DNA of 64,000 bases from Pseudomonas sp. R28(2017) (lineage in GTDB: Bacteria > Pseudomonadota > Gammaproteobacteria > Pseudomonadales > Pseudomonadaceae), in contig NZ_NEHW01000015.1 in assembly GCF_002112505.1 (NCBI RefSeq), positions 1-64,000 on the forward strand, written 5' to 3'. The position numbers and the translations under genes are program-made. The notes below the pieces were generated by a model, which saw nothing but the letters and a program-made list of their open reading frames with translations, made no database searches and was not told the DNA's origin. This document shows positions 33,479 through 44,395 of this stretch, piece after piece (the stretch's first letter is position 1; every line of letters begins with the position of its first letter).

Positions 33479-34012
33479 TCAATTGCCTGATTTTCGGTTA
33501 TGCCAGAGGCGCATCGGCGCGCCTGTGACCGGGTTTTGCGCAGGCTCCGGAACGGCGGCAATGCGTGCCAGCGCCTGCTGATGAGCGGCGCGGTCGGGGC
33601 GTTGGATGTCGTAGTCCTCCTGCCCGCGCGGATAGGCGCCGACCACCAGGAAGTCGTCGCTGCGCTGGATGCAGCGGTGGCCCGTGCCCGCCGGCAACAC
33701 CAGCACGTCGCCCACCTTCACGCTCAACGTCTGCCCCGCCGCGCCGCCGAGGGTCACACGGGCATGGCCGCTGGCGACAGCCAAGGCTTCGTGGGCGTTG
33801 GGATGAAAGTGGTGGTAGTCGAAAATGCCGTCACGCCAGAGCGGGGTCCACTGGTGGGCCGCGAATAGCGCCTCGAAGCCGGCAGCCAGGTCAACTGAAG
33901 GGTCGGGCTGCAACCGGTAGAGCAACACCGGCAAGCGGCTGTTGGGCGTGGCGCCGTCATCGTCGAAACACAAGGTCTGTACAGGGGCGTTCGCAGTGTC
34001 GATGTCGATCAT
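33479..34012 (-). CDS. Cupin-domain protein
   Basis: A 177-residue single-domain cupin. The metal-binding pattern is visible as YHHFHPNAHEALAVASG (His residues and Glu) and GDVLVLPAGTGH. Similar proteins are annotated only as cupin (YjlB-like). It is 116 bp upstream of, and on the same strand as, the DapA-family gene. Could be a metal-dependent dioxygenase or isomerase, or a sensor. No clear function. Confidence 0.75.
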   Translation of the reverse strand: MIDIDTANAPVQTLCFDDDGATPNSRLPVLLYRLQPDPSVDLAAGFEALFAAHQWTPLWRDGIFDYHHFHPNAHEALAVASGHARVTLGGAAGQTLSVKVGDVLVLPAGTGHRCIQRSDDFLVVGAYPRGQEDYDIQRPDRAAHQQALARIAAVPEPAQNPVTGAPMRLWHNRKSGN

Positions 34013-34160
34013 GGGTGTGCGTCCTGATCCGGGGTCGGTCTGCGTGTGAACGCCTTGCCGTTTGCCCGGTTCCGGTCAGCCGACCGACGCGAACACCAGT
34101 GAAACTTTCCCGAGGCGTGCCAAGTCCAGACCCCTATCGACGACAAACCGGGAGAAGGCA

Positions 34161-35948
34161 ATGACTGGCACGGTAGGCGACTTTCTGGTGGAGCGCTTGT
34201 ATCAATGGGGCGTGCGGCGCATCTTCGGCTACCCCGGTGATGGCATCAACGGCGTGTTCGGCGCGCTGAGCCGCGCCAACGGCAAGATCCAGTTCATCCA
34301 GGCCCGCCACGAAGAAATGGCTGCGTTCATGGCCAGCGCCCACGCCAAGTTCACCGGCGAACTGGGCGTGTGCATCGCCACCTCCGGCCCCGGTGCCTCG
34401 CACCTGCTCACCGGCCTGTACGATGCGCGCATGGACCACCAGCCGGTACTGGCCATCGTCGGCCAGCAGGCGCGGGCCGCACTCGGTGGGCACTACCAGC
34501 AAGAGCTCGACCTGCTGTCGATGTTCAAGGACGTGGCCGGTGCGTTCGTCCAGCAGGCCGCCACGCCGGAGCAGGTTCGCCACCTGCTCGACCGCGCCGT
34601 GCGCACCGCCGTCGGCGAGCGCCGGGTCACCGCCCTCATCCTGCCCAACGACCTGCAGGACCTGCCCTACCACGCGCCACCCAGGGCCCACGGCACGGTG
34701 CATTCCGGCATCGGCTACAGCAAGCCCAAGGTCGTGCCCTTCGACGCAGACCTGCAACGCGCCGCCGATGTGCTCAATGCCGGGCGCAAGGTGGCGATCC
34801 TGGTCGGGGCCGGCGCGCTGCAGGCCACCGAGCAGGTCATCGCGGTGGCCGAGGCACTCGGTGCTGGCGTGGCCAAGGCGCTGCTGGGCAAGGCCGTGTT
34901 GCCTGACGACCTGCCCTGGGTTACCGGTGCCATCGGCCTGCTTGGCACCGAACCCAGCTACCAGTTGATGAACGAATGCGACACCTTGCTGATGATCGGC
35001 TCCGGCTTCCCCTATTCCGAGTTCCTGCCCAAGGAAGGCCAGGCCCGTGGCGTGCAGATCGACCTGCAGCCCGACATGCTCAGCCTGCGCTACCCGATGG
35101 AGGTCAACCTGGTCGGCGATGCCGCGCAGACGTTGCACGCGCTGCTGCCACTGCTCGAACACAAGACCGAGCGGCGCTGGCGCGACAAGGTCGAAGGCTG
35201 GCGGGCGCACTGGGACAAGACCCTGGACAAGCGCGCGCGGGTCAAGGCCGAGCCGATCAACCCGCAGCGCGTGGTGCACGAACTCTCCCCGCGCCTGCCC
35301 GACAACGCCATCATCACCAGTGATTCCGGCTCCTGCGCCAACTGGTTCGCCCGCGACCTGCAGATCCGCCAGGGCATGCAGTGCTCGCTGTCCGGCGGCC
35401 TGGCCAGCATGGGCGCGGCCGTGCCCTATGCCATCGCCGCCAAGTTCGCCCATCCGCAGCGCGCGCTGGTCGCGCTGGTCGGTGATGGCGCGATGCAGAT
35501 GAGCAACCTGGCCGAACTGATCACCGTGGCCAAGTACTGGCAGCAATGGGACAACCCGCAGTGGATCTGCGCGGTGTTCAACAACGAGGACCTCAACCAG
35601 GTCACCTGGGAGCAACGGGTGATGGAAGGCGACCCCAAGTTCGAGGCCTCGCAGTCGATCCCGGATGTGCCCTACCACCTGTTCGCCATCTCCATCGGCC
35701 TGCAAGGCATCTACGTCGAGCGCGAAGCAGACATCGCCGGCGCCTGGGAACGGGCGCTGGCCGCCGACCGCCCGGTGCTCATCGAATTCAAGACCGACCC
35801 CAACGTGCCGCCACTGCCGCCGCACATCACCCTGGAGCAGGCGAAGAAGTTCGCCGGCACCCTGCTCCAGGGCGACCCGGACCAGGCCGGGGTCATCGTG
35901 CAGACGGCCAGGCAGGTGCTCAGCTCGGTGTTGCCCGGCAAGAAATGA
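34161..35948 (+). CDS. Thiamine-diphosphate enzyme, pyruvate oxidase/acetolactate synthase type
   Basis: A 595-residue ThDP enzyme. ATG 34161 follows a strong GGGAGAAGG site. Domain order is PYR (catalytic Glu in ARHEEMAAFMA), central FAD/ADP-like domain (AILVGAGALQATEQV) and PP (ThDP motif GDGAMQMS ... FNNEDLNQ). Related proteins are labelled pyruvate oxidase or thiamine pyrophosphate-requiring enzyme. It is immediately followed by an aldehyde oxidoreductase operon (20 bp), suggesting that its product may be an aldehyde. Exact substrate unresolved. Confidence 0.82.
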   Translation: MTGTVGDFLVERLYQWGVRRIFGYPGDGINGVFGALSRANGKIQFIQARHEEMAAFMASAHAKFTGELGVCIATSGPGASHLLTGLYDARMDHQPVLAIVGQQARAALGGHYQQELDLLSMFKDVAGAFVQQAATPEQVRHLLDRAVRTAVGERRVTALILPNDLQDLPYHAPPRAHGTVHSGIGYSKPKVVPFDADLQRAADVLNAGRKVAILVGAGALQATEQVIAVAEALGAGVAKALLGKAVLPDDLPWVTGAIGLLGTEPSYQLMNECDTLLMIGSGFPYSEFLPKEGQARGVQIDLQPDMLSLRYPMEVNLVGDAAQTLHALLPLLEHKTERRWRDKVEGWRAHWDKTLDKRARVKAEPINPQRVVHELSPRLPDNAIITSDSGSCANWFARDLQIRQGMQCSLSGGLASMGAAVPYAIAAKFAHPQRALVALVGDGAMQMSNLAELITVAKYWQQWDNPQWICAVFNNEDLNQVTWEQRVMEGDPKFEASQSIPDVPYHLFAISIGLQGIYVEREADIAGAWERALAADRPVLIEFKTDPNVPPLPPHITLEQAKKFAGTLLQGDPDQAGVIVQTARQVLSSVLPGKK

Positions 35949-35968
35949 CCAACCGTGAGGAACCGTTC

Positions 35969-36471
35969 ATGCGTGCGATCTCCCCCGAGGGCGCCAAGGC
36001 GCACCCCATACACCTGACGCTCAATGGCCAGGCCCGCTCGCTGCAGGTGCTGCCGTGGACGACGCTGCTGGACCTGCTGCGCGAACAGCTGGACCTGATC
36101 GGCACCAAGAAAGGCTGTGACCACGGCCAATGCGGTGCCTGCACGGTGTTGCGCGACGGCCGGCGGGTGAATGCCTGCCTGACCCTTGCGGTGATGTGCG
36201 ATGGCGCCGAGCTGGTGACCATCGAAGGGCTCGCCGACGGCGACCAGCTGCACCCCATGCAACGTGCCTTCATCCGCCATGACGCCTTCCAGTGCGGCTA
36301 CTGCACCCCCGGGCAGATCTGCTCGGCCATCGGCCTGGCCCACGAAGGGCGGGTCGACAGCCGCGAAGCGATTCGCGAGCGCATGAGCGGCAACCTGTGC
36401 CGCTGTGGCGCCTATGGCAACATCGTCGCAGCGGTGGAAGAAGCCCTGCCGCTGATGCGGGGGGCCAGCCA

Positions 36472-36475
<4 letters not shown>
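35969..36475 (+). CDS. paoA: Aldehyde oxidoreductase 2Fe-2S subunit (PaoA-like)
   Basis: A 168-residue protein with two 2Fe-2S clusters: plant-type cysteines in KKGCDHGQCGACTVL ... NACL, and the C-terminal CGYCTPGQICSA ... NLCRCGAYGNI. ATG 35969 is preferred because GAGGAA lies 7 bases upstream; ATG 35945 overlapping the previous stop is an alternative. In contrast to E. coli PaoA there is no twin-arginine signal, so the complex is expected in the cytoplasm. It overlaps the FAD subunit by 4 bp. Confidence 0.92.
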
Positions 36476-37469
<994 letters not shown>

Positions 37470-37473
<4 letters not shown>

Positions 37474-39671
37474 ACCGCATGCCCCCCGTGATCGGCCAGC
37501 CCCTCGACCGGGTGGATGGCGTGGCCAAGGTCACAGGCCAAGCGCGCTATGCCAGTGAGTACCCAGCAACGGGACTGCTGCATGGCAGCGTCGTCTGCAG
37601 CACCATCGCCCGTGGCCGGGTACTGCGCATCGACAGCAGCGAAGCGTTGAAGCTGCCCGGCGTGATTGCCGTGCTGGACCACGCCCACCGCCCTGCGGTG
37701 TCGAGCTATGACGACGACTACAGTGACGCCGATGCCGCCAAGGGCACGCCTTTTCGCCCATTGTTCAATGATCGCGTGCTGTACAGCGGGCAACCGCTGG
37801 CACTGGTGGTTGCCGACAGCCTGGAACTGGCCCGCCATGCAGGCTCGCTGGTGCACATCGACTACCACGAAGAAGCACACCAGACCGACCTGCTCGCCGC
37901 GCTCGACCAGAGCCATGAAGCCCCGGCCGAGACGCCAGCGGCCCGTGGCGACTTTGCCGGGCAGTTCGCCAAGGCCGCCGTCACCGTCGATGCGACCTAC
38001 CAGACGGCCAACGAGCATCACAACCCCATGGAGCCCCACGCCTCGACGGTGCTGTACAAGGCCGACGGTTCGCTGGAAATCCACGACAAGACACAAGGCA
38101 CGCAGAACTGCCAGGACTACCTGCACAAGGTCTTCGGCCTGCCGAAAGACCAGGTCCGGGTGCTGGCTGCGTTCGTCGGGGGTGCCTTCGGCTCGGGGCT
38201 GCGCCCGCAGTATCAGTTGCCCCTGGCGGTGATGGCGGCCCTGCACCTGAAGCGCTCGGTACGGGTCACGCTCACCCGCCAGCAGATGTTCACCTTCGGC
38301 TACCGGCCGCGCACCCGGCAGCGGCTGCGCCTGGGTGCCGATGCCGACGGCCGGTTGCTGGCGGTTGCCCATGACGCGATCGGCCAGACGTCGCGCTTTG
38401 AAGACTTCACCGAGCACCTGGTGGAATGGAGCGGCATGCTTTACCGCTGCGATAACGTTGCGCTGAGCTATCGCCTCACCCCGCTAGACGTGTTCACCCC
38501 GCTCGACATGCGCGCCCCGGGTGCCGCCTCGGGGGTGCTCGCCCTGGAATGCGCCATGGACGAACTGGCCTGCGCGGCAAAGCTCGACCCGCTGGAGCTG
38601 CGCCGGGTCAATTTTGCCGACCGCAACGGCAACGAAGGCAAGCCCTACTCCAGCAAGGAATTGCTGGCCTGCTACGATCAAGGCGCCAGGCGCTTCGGCT
38701 GGAGCGGCCGTAATGTCATACCACGTAGTATGCGAAGAGGCCGGCAACTGATCGGTTGGGGTATGGCGGGTGGCGTGTGGGAAGCCATGCAGATGAAGGC
38801 CAGCGCCAAGGCGCGGCTGGATGCGCAAGGCCACTTGACCGTCAGCAGCGCGACGACCGATATCGGCACCGGCACCTACACGGTCATGGCGCAGATCGCC
38901 GCCGACGCTATTGGCCTGCCGATAGCGGACGTGACCTTCGTGCTGGGCGACTCCTCGTTACCCACCGCGCCATTGCAGGGCGGCTCGTTCACGGTCTCGT
39001 CCGTCGGTGCGGCAGTCCTGCAAGCCTGCCAGGTGCTGCGCGGCAAGGTATTGGAGCGTGCGCGCGTGGCCTACCCCGCACTGGCCAGCCTGCCGCTGGA
39101 GGCAATCTCCTTTGCCGACGGTCACCTTCAATTCGGCAAACAGCGCATCGCGCTTGCGGACATTGCCGCCACATCGCCAAAAGGCTTCTTCGAGGTACAG
39201 ATCGATGCAGAGCCGAGCGCGAAACGTCAACCGTTTTCCACCGCCACGCACTCCGCCGTGTTCGTCGAAGTTCTGGTGGATGAAGCGCTGGGCACGATCA
39301 AGGTCAACCGCGTGGTCAGCGCCGTCGCCGCCGGGCGCCTGGTCAACCCGAAAACCGCTCGCAGCCAGATCCTGGGCGGTGTCGTGTGGGGCTTGGGCAT
39401 GGCACTGCATGAACAGGCGCAGACCGACCATGAACTGGGCCGGATACTCAACCACAACCTGGCCGAGTACCACATCCCGGTAAATGCCGATGTCGGCGAC
39501 ATCGAGGTGATCTTCGTCGAGGAACAGGACGACATCGTCAATGAACTGGGTTCGAAAGGCGTAGGCGAAATCGGTGTGGTTGGCGTGGCGGCGGCCGTCG
39601 CCAATGCGATCTACCACGCCACCGGCAAGCGGATCAGGGCGTTTCCGATCACCCTCGACACCCTGCTGTAG
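37470..39671 (+). CDS. paoC: Aldehyde oxidoreductase molybdenum-cofactor subunit (PaoC-like)
   Basis: A 733-residue large subunit. Key features are GQPLDRVDGVAKVTGQARY at the N-terminus, FVGGAFGSGL for Moco contact, QGGSFTVSSVGAA, and the catalytic Glu (about residue 700) in SKGVGEIGVVG. With the two preceding subunits it forms an alpha-beta-gamma complex that oxidises aldehydes to acids using water. The MCD cofactor-loading chaperone (PaoD/XdhC-type) is not present next to it and must be elsewhere. The gene ends 1 bp before the convergent exonuclease III gene. Confidence 0.93.
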
Positions 39672-39672
39672 C

Positions 39673-40464
39673 TCAGCGCTTGCGGGTGCCCAGCTCGATC
39701 CAGGCCGGCGCATGGTCACTGGCCTTGGCTTCGTTGCGCACCCAGGCGTCGACGCCGGCCCGTTTGAGGTAAGGCGCAAGCTGCGGGTTGAGCAGCAGGT
39801 GGTCGATGCGCAACCCGGCGTTGCGCGCCCAGTGATTGCGAAAGTAATCCCAGAAGGTGTATACGCGCTCGTCGGGGTGCAGATGGCGAATGGCATCAAC
39901 CCAGCCCTGCTCCAGCAACTGCTGGTAGCAGGCGCGCGACTCGGGTTGCAGCAGCGCGTCCTTGAGCCACGAGCGGGGGTTGTAGATATCCAGGTCGGTG
40001 GGCACCACGTTGAAATCGCCCGCCAGCAGCGTCGGGTGGCCGCTGCTGTACAGGCTCCTGGCATGTTCGACCAGGCACTCGAACCAGCGCAGCTTGTAGT
40101 CGAACTTCGGCCCGGGCTGCGGGTTGCCGTTCGGCAGGTACAGGCAGGCCACCAGCACCCCGTGCACCGCGGCTTCCAGATAGCGGCGCTGGCTGTCGTC
40201 CTCCATGCCGGGCAAGCCCCGGCGCACCTCCAGCGGTTCGCTGCCACGTGCCAGGATCGCCACGCCGTTCCATGACGGCTGCCCCACGTAGAGGCAGCCA
40301 TAGCCTGCCGCCTCCAGCGCCTGGCGCGGGAACTGCGCGTCGGGCGCCTTGAGTTCCTGAAGGCAGGCGATGTCCGGCTGCTCCCGTTCCAGCCAGGCCA
40401 GCAGCGCCGGCAGGCGGCTGCGGATGCCGTTGATGTTGAAGGTGGCGATCTTCAGCGCCTTCAT
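39673..40464 (-). CDS. xth: Exodeoxyribonuclease III family AP endonuclease
   Basis: A 263-residue member of the ExoIII/EEP nuclease family. Catalytic motifs seen are TFNINGIRSR, LQELKAPD (metal-binding Glu), AGDFNVVPTDLD, LRIDHLL and the final ASDHAPAW. Role: AP-site cleavage and 3'-end cleaning in base-excision repair. It overlaps the small gene upstream by 4 bp, so the two are likely translated together. Confidence 0.93.
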   Translation of the reverse strand: MKALKIATFNINGIRSRLPALLAWLEREQPDIACLQELKAPDAQFPRQALEAAGYGCLYVGQPSWNGVAILARGSEPLEVRRGLPGMEDDSQRRYLEAAVHGVLVACLYLPNGNPQPGPKFDYKLRWFECLVEHARSLYSSGHPTLLAGDFNVVPTDLDIYNPRSWLKDALLQPESRACYQQLLEQGWVDAIRHLHPDERVYTFWDYFRNHWARNAGLRIDHLLLNPQLAPYLKRAGVDAWVRNEAKASDHAPAWIELGTRKR

Positions 40465-40703
40465 GCGTCCGGGTCGCTCACGTGGGCCTGCACGGCATCC
40501 TCCAGCGCGCGCACATGGGCCTGGTCGGCCAGCGCCTTGAGCGCCAGCCAGTCGTCCCAGTCGATGGCGCCGTCGTCGCGCAGGGCCTCGGCGGTGCGCA
40601 CCAGTTCATGGTGGTAGGCATCCGGCGACTCGCGCCGGTAGCTGATGTCGTCGTACTGGGCGTACCAGGCCTCAAGCTCGGGGATGCTGCGTTCGATGCT
40701 CAT
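40461..40703 (-). CDS. Small acidic conserved protein coupled to exonuclease III
   Basis: An 80-residue protein (MSIERSIPELEAWYAQYDD ...), strongly acidic and helical with Trp pairs (IDWDDWLALKALA). ATG 40703 is chosen because GGAG lies upstream (AGGAGTGTCACCC). Its stop overlaps the exonuclease III start, and its 5' end overlaps the MFS gene 3' end by 32 bp. Function unknown; coupling suggests a role with the nuclease. Confidence 0.6.
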   Translation of the reverse strand: MSIERSIPELEAWYAQYDDISYRRESPDAYHHELVRTAEALRDDGAIDWDDWLALKALADQAHVRALEDAVQAHVSDPDA

Positions 40704-42075
40704 GGGTGACACTCCTCGCTGTGCCCTTTGCATGTATGAGCCCTGCCCCCTGGCAACGTTCAACCGCAGCGTCGCCGCTGCCCTCTTCGTCGATCTGCGC
40801 CATGCTCAAGCGCGAGGTTTCGCGCAGCAGCAGCGAACACACCGCGACCAGCGCCAGTGCCGCGGCCCCGTACAGCGCCACGCCCAGCGGGTCGTGGTCG
40901 GTGAGGATGAGGATCGCCGTGGCGATGCTCGACGCCGTGCCGCCGCCCAGCGCCGCGCCAATCTGGTAGCTGGCCGAAATCCCCGAATAGCGCATGCTGC
41001 GTGGGAACTGCTCGCCGAGAAAGGCCGGGATCGGGCCCTGGGTCGCACCCATCAGCAGGCCGGTCAGGCAATAGGCGAACAAGGCGATGGCGAAGCTGTG
41101 CAGGCTCACCAGGGAGAAGAACACGAACAGCCCCATGGCCATGACCAGTGCGCCGAAGCCCATCACCACGCGCCGGCCGAGGCGGTCCGACAGGTAGCCG
41201 AACAGCGGCGCCGAGCACACGATGGCGACCGACAGCGCCAGGTCGAACATCAGCGCCTGGGTACTGCCAAAGCCGACCTGGGTGGCGTAGGTGAGGAAGA
41301 AAGTGCTGCCGATGTAGGCGATGGTGCAGTAGCCGAAGGCGATCCCGGTGCACAACAGCAGCTGCCGTGGGCGCTGGCGCAGGGCCTCGGCCAGCGGCGC
41401 ACGCGCAGGCTCGGCCGCCGGCGCGATGGCCGCAGCCGGCGCCTTCAGCCGTGCATACAGGCCGACCAGGACCAAGGTGCCGCCCAGCCAGAACGGGATG
41501 CGCCAGGCAAAATCGACCAGGTTGTCGTTGAACGCCGCACTGACGATGGCGAACACCGCCGCCCCGAGAATGCCGCCGACCCCGATGCCCATGCTGGTGA
41601 AGCTGCCCCACAGGCCGCGCAGCCCCGGTGGTGCCGACTCGATGCCGAACAGCGCGGCACCGCCCCACTCGCCGCCCGCCGCAAAGCCCTGGATCAGGCG
41701 CAGCAATACCAGCAGGATCGGCGCGGCCACGCCAACGCTGGCATGCCCGGGCAGGCAGCCGATGAGGAAGGTGCTCAGGCCCATCAGCAGCAAGGTGGTG
41801 ACCAACACCTTCTGCCGGCCGATACGGTCACCAAAGTGGCCGAACACCAGGCCGCCCAGCGGGCGGGCGAAAAAGCCCGCGCCAAAGGCGCTGAACGCCA
41901 CCAGGGTGGCGGTCAGGTGGTCCATCTGCGGGAAGAACACCTGGGGAAACACCAGCGCGGCGGCGGTGCCGTAGATGATGAAGTCGTAGAACTCCAGCGC
42001 CGTGCCCATGCCGGAAACACAGAAGGTACGGAACGCCGAGCGGGATGACGCAGGCTGAGTCTGTGGCGAATGCAT
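40672..42075 (-). CDS. MFS transporter, metabolite:H+ symporter (MHS) type
   Basis: A 467-residue inner-membrane transporter with about 12 helices. Family features: GTALEFYDFIIYGTAAAL at helix 1, HFGDRIGRQKVLVTTLLLMG, GFAAGGEWGGAALFGIE, and FPRSMRYSGISASYQIGAALGGG, as in the MHS group (ProP, KgtP, ShiA). It probably takes up an organic acid or betaine with protons. The LysR and C45-hydrolase genes immediately upstream may be functionally linked. Confidence 0.87.
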   Translation of the reverse strand: MHSPQTQPASSRSAFRTFCVSGMGTALEFYDFIIYGTAAALVFPQVFFPQMDHLTATLVAFSAFGAGFFARPLGGLVFGHFGDRIGRQKVLVTTLLLMGLSTFLIGCLPGHASVGVAAPILLVLLRLIQGFAAGGEWGGAALFGIESAPPGLRGLWGSFTSMGIGVGGILGAAVFAIVSAAFNDNLVDFAWRIPFWLGGTLVLVGLYARLKAPAAAIAPAAEPARAPLAEALRQRPRQLLLCTGIAFGYCTIAYIGSTFFLTYATQVGFGSTQALMFDLALSVAIVCSAPLFGYLSDRLGRRVVMGFGALVMAMGLFVFFSLVSLHSFAIALFAYCLTGLLMGATQGPIPAFLGEQFPRSMRYSGISASYQIGAALGGGTASSIATAILILTDHDPLGVALYGAAALALVAVCSLLLRETSRLSMAQIDEEGSGDAAVERCQGAGLIHAKGTARSVTHEHRTQHPRA

Positions 42076-42130
42076 TGTTGTTCTCGTTCAGCAGGCGCAG
42101 CCAGCCTGGGCAGGCTGCAGCCAGGATGGC

Positions 42131-43201
42131 TCAGAAGGTTTGGAAGCCGGCCCGGGCCAGCTGCGCGGGGGTGCCTGCCACGTACTCCAGCAAGCAACGT
42201 TCGGTGTCGATGCCGACGCTGAGCAGGGTTTCCCAGCGCTCGGTGTCGGGCATGGCCATGTCCGGGTGGAAGCAGATCGGCGCGCTGTCGCCTGCGGCAC
42301 CGCACATGGCTTCGGCACGGCTGCGCAGGTCGGCGCTGCCCATCTGGCCGACAACCTGCTCCAGGTGGCCCAGGCGGCACTGGGTATCGGCGCGGTCGGC
42401 GACCTGCTCACCGCGGCTCAGCTGGGGGTCGAGGAAGTGGTTGGTGTGCAGCAGCCAGCCGTCTTCACGCGGCAGCACCAGCGCCGTGCGCTCGGGGCTC
42501 AGCTCGATGCTCACCGCACGCGGGCTGCTGTCCTGGCGGGTGAACACGGTCAGCACGGTCGAGGCGCTGACCCGTGCCGAACGGGCCAGTTCGATGGCCT
42601 CGTCGACGCTGCTGGCGTCCTCCAGCAGGCGACGGGCGATGGCGTGCACCGGCACACCGCCGCTGTCGTTGTCGCTGCGGTGGTGCAGGATGTTGAAGTG
42701 CAGGCCGAGGCCTGCGCTGTTCACCCCCAGCTTGGCCAGCATGCCGAACTCGCAGAACAGCTTGACCTGCATGCCACGCTCGGTAGCCAGCGCCAGCATC
42801 AAGCCGTGAGGGCACAGGCTGTCGTGCCAGTCCCAGGTCTGCAGGGTCTGCGGCGCACGCGGGCCACGGGGGGCGTGCACGGTGGTCGAGCATTCACTGT
42901 GCCGGGTGCGCGCGGCCAGCACTTCGGTACGGGCGTTGAGGCTCGCCAGCTGCCACAGTGGCAGGCCGGCGCCGTCGGCCATGCCGATCACCTCAGCGGC
43001 CAGGCCCGGGCTCCAGGCCTCCAGGGCGGCCAGGCTGTTTTCGCCGATGCGCTGCGCCTCGGCCAGCGACACGCCTACCCGTGGGAAAAAGCCCAGGTAC
43101 AGGGCGGTGGTGGTGCGGATCTGCTCGGCAAAGTGCTCGCCGAGCTGGCGGCCCCGTTCGAGGGGGTTGCGGATGTCGGTGACGTGGGTGTGGATCTTCA
43201 C
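42131..43201 (-). CDS. C45-family Ntn-hydrolase (acyltransferase/amidohydrolase)
   Basis: A 356-residue protein of the peptidase C45 (isopenicillin-N acyltransferase) superfamily. The autoprocessing nucleophile is C104 in HSECSTTV, preceded by the pattern SLNARTE; QTWDWH and GMLAKLGVNSAGLGLHFNIL are further family marks. Such enzymes mature by self-cleavage before the cysteine and cleave or transfer acyl amides. In Pseudomonas, one branch hydrolyses acylated bioamines. The neighbouring MFS transporter could import the substrate. Specific amide unknown. Confidence 0.83.
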   Translation of the reverse strand: MKIHTHVTDIRNPLERGRQLGEHFAEQIRTTTALYLGFFPRVGVSLAEAQRIGENSLAALEAWSPGLAAEVIGMADGAGLPLWQLASLNARTEVLAARTRHSECSTTVHAPRGPRAPQTLQTWDWHDSLCPHGLMLALATERGMQVKLFCEFGMLAKLGVNSAGLGLHFNILHHRSDNDSGGVPVHAIARRLLEDASSVDEAIELARSARVSASTVLTVFTRQDSSPRAVSIELSPERTALVLPREDGWLLHTNHFLDPQLSRGEQVADRADTQCRLGHLEQVVGQMGSADLRSRAEAMCGAAGDSAPICFHPDMAMPDTERWETLLSVGIDTERCLLEYVAGTPAQLARAGFQTF

Positions 43202-43309
43202 GGCGGGAAACTCCTGGTACGCGGTGGTCAGACGCCTGCAAGCCTAACCAGCGTTCCGGCGCCGATCATTGCCACAACCCGCACAACTTTTGTGCCCGGG
43301 CGGAAAAAC

Positions 43310-44239
43310 TCAGCCGCGCGCCAGCACCTGCGCGCCTTGCCCGCGCAGGTGCTCATGCAGCATGGCGATAAACGCCTGGACCTTGCGGGTATTGCGCCGG
43401 TGCGGCAGGTACAGCACATGCACCCACGGCCCGAACGCGCTCAGGGCCCGCCAGTAGTCGGGCATCACCTCCACCAGCTGCCCGCTGGCCAGGTAGGGCG
43501 CGGCGCTCCAGGTCGGCACGAACTGCAAGCCCTGCCCATCGAGCAGGCAGGCCAGGAGGAAATCGAAGCTGTCACTCACCAGCTTCGGCGTGGGCTGGCG
43601 CACGCGCAGGGTCTGGCCTTCGTGCTCGATCCACCAGTAGCTGCGGTTGAGCAGCGGGTGGCGCAGCAGCAGCCAGTCGTGCTGGGCATAGTTGTCCAGG
43701 GTGATCGCCTCGCCATGGCGGGCCAGGTAGGCAGGGCTGGCGCAGAGCATCACGCGGTTCTCGATCAGCGGCTGGGCGATCAGCTCCGGCTGGTCGGTGG
43801 GGCCATCGCGCAGCGACAGGTCGTAACCGCCATCGATCAGGTCTTCGTTGGCATCGTTGAGGTTGACCTCCAGGCGCACCTGCGGGTGCTCGCGCAGGAA
43901 ACGGCAGCACACCTGGTTGAGAAACGCCGGGCCGAACGACGGCGGCGCGGTGATGCGCAGGGTGCCGCGCAACGCATGCTGCAGCTGCTCCACCTCCTCG
44001 GTCACCCGTTGCAGGTGCATCAACGCCTGACGGGCGCCCTCCAGGTACAGGCTACCGGCCTCGGTCAGCGCCATGCGCCGGGTGGTGCGCTCGAACAGGC
44101 GAACGCCCAGTTCGCTTTCCAGGTGCGCGACGGCCTTGGTGATGGCCGACGGCGTCTTGCCCAGTTGCTCGGCCGCACGGCTGAAACTGCCGTGCTCGGC
44201 AGCGGCGACGAAGATGGTCAGGGCCATCATCTTGTCCAT
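43310..44239 (-). CDS. LysR-family transcriptional regulator
   Basis: A 309-residue LysR protein. N-terminal winged helix (FVAAAEHGSFSRAAEQLGKTPSAITKAV) and C-terminal periplasmic-binding-like effector domain. It sits 108 bp upstream of the C45 hydrolase gene on the same strand and could control it and the MFS gene. ATG 44239. Effector unknown. Confidence 0.9.
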   Translation of the reverse strand: MDKMMALTIFVAAAEHGSFSRAAEQLGKTPSAITKAVAHLESELGVRLFERTTRRMALTEAGSLYLEGARQALMHLQRVTEEVEQLQHALRGTLRITAPPSFGPAFLNQVCCRFLREHPQVRLEVNLNDANEDLIDGGYDLSLRDGPTDQPELIAQPLIENRVMLCASPAYLARHGEAITLDNYAQHDWLLLRHPLLNRSYWWIEHEGQTLRVRQPTPKLVSDSFDFLLACLLDGQGLQFVPTWSAAPYLASGQLVEVMPDYWRALSAFGPWVHVLYLPHRRNTRKVQAFIAMLHEHLRGQGAQVLARG

Positions 44240-44395
44240 GGTCTATTCCTGTCAGGCACAAGCGAAAGTGGCGGTATGGGTAGCGCCCCTGCCATCAAAC
44301 CTTGAAATGCCGCCAATTTGAATAGGCATTGCCCAGGCCGCGGCTTGCAGCCAGGCAATCATGGGCCCGGGATTATTGCCCCAGGGCGAAGAACG

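Noticed and set aside
34134..35825. Long minus-strand open frame of 563 codons opposite the ThDP gene
   Set aside because: Composition is that of a GC-rich shadow frame (His/Gln/Gly/Val-rich, no fold), and the opposite frame has complete ThDP motifs.
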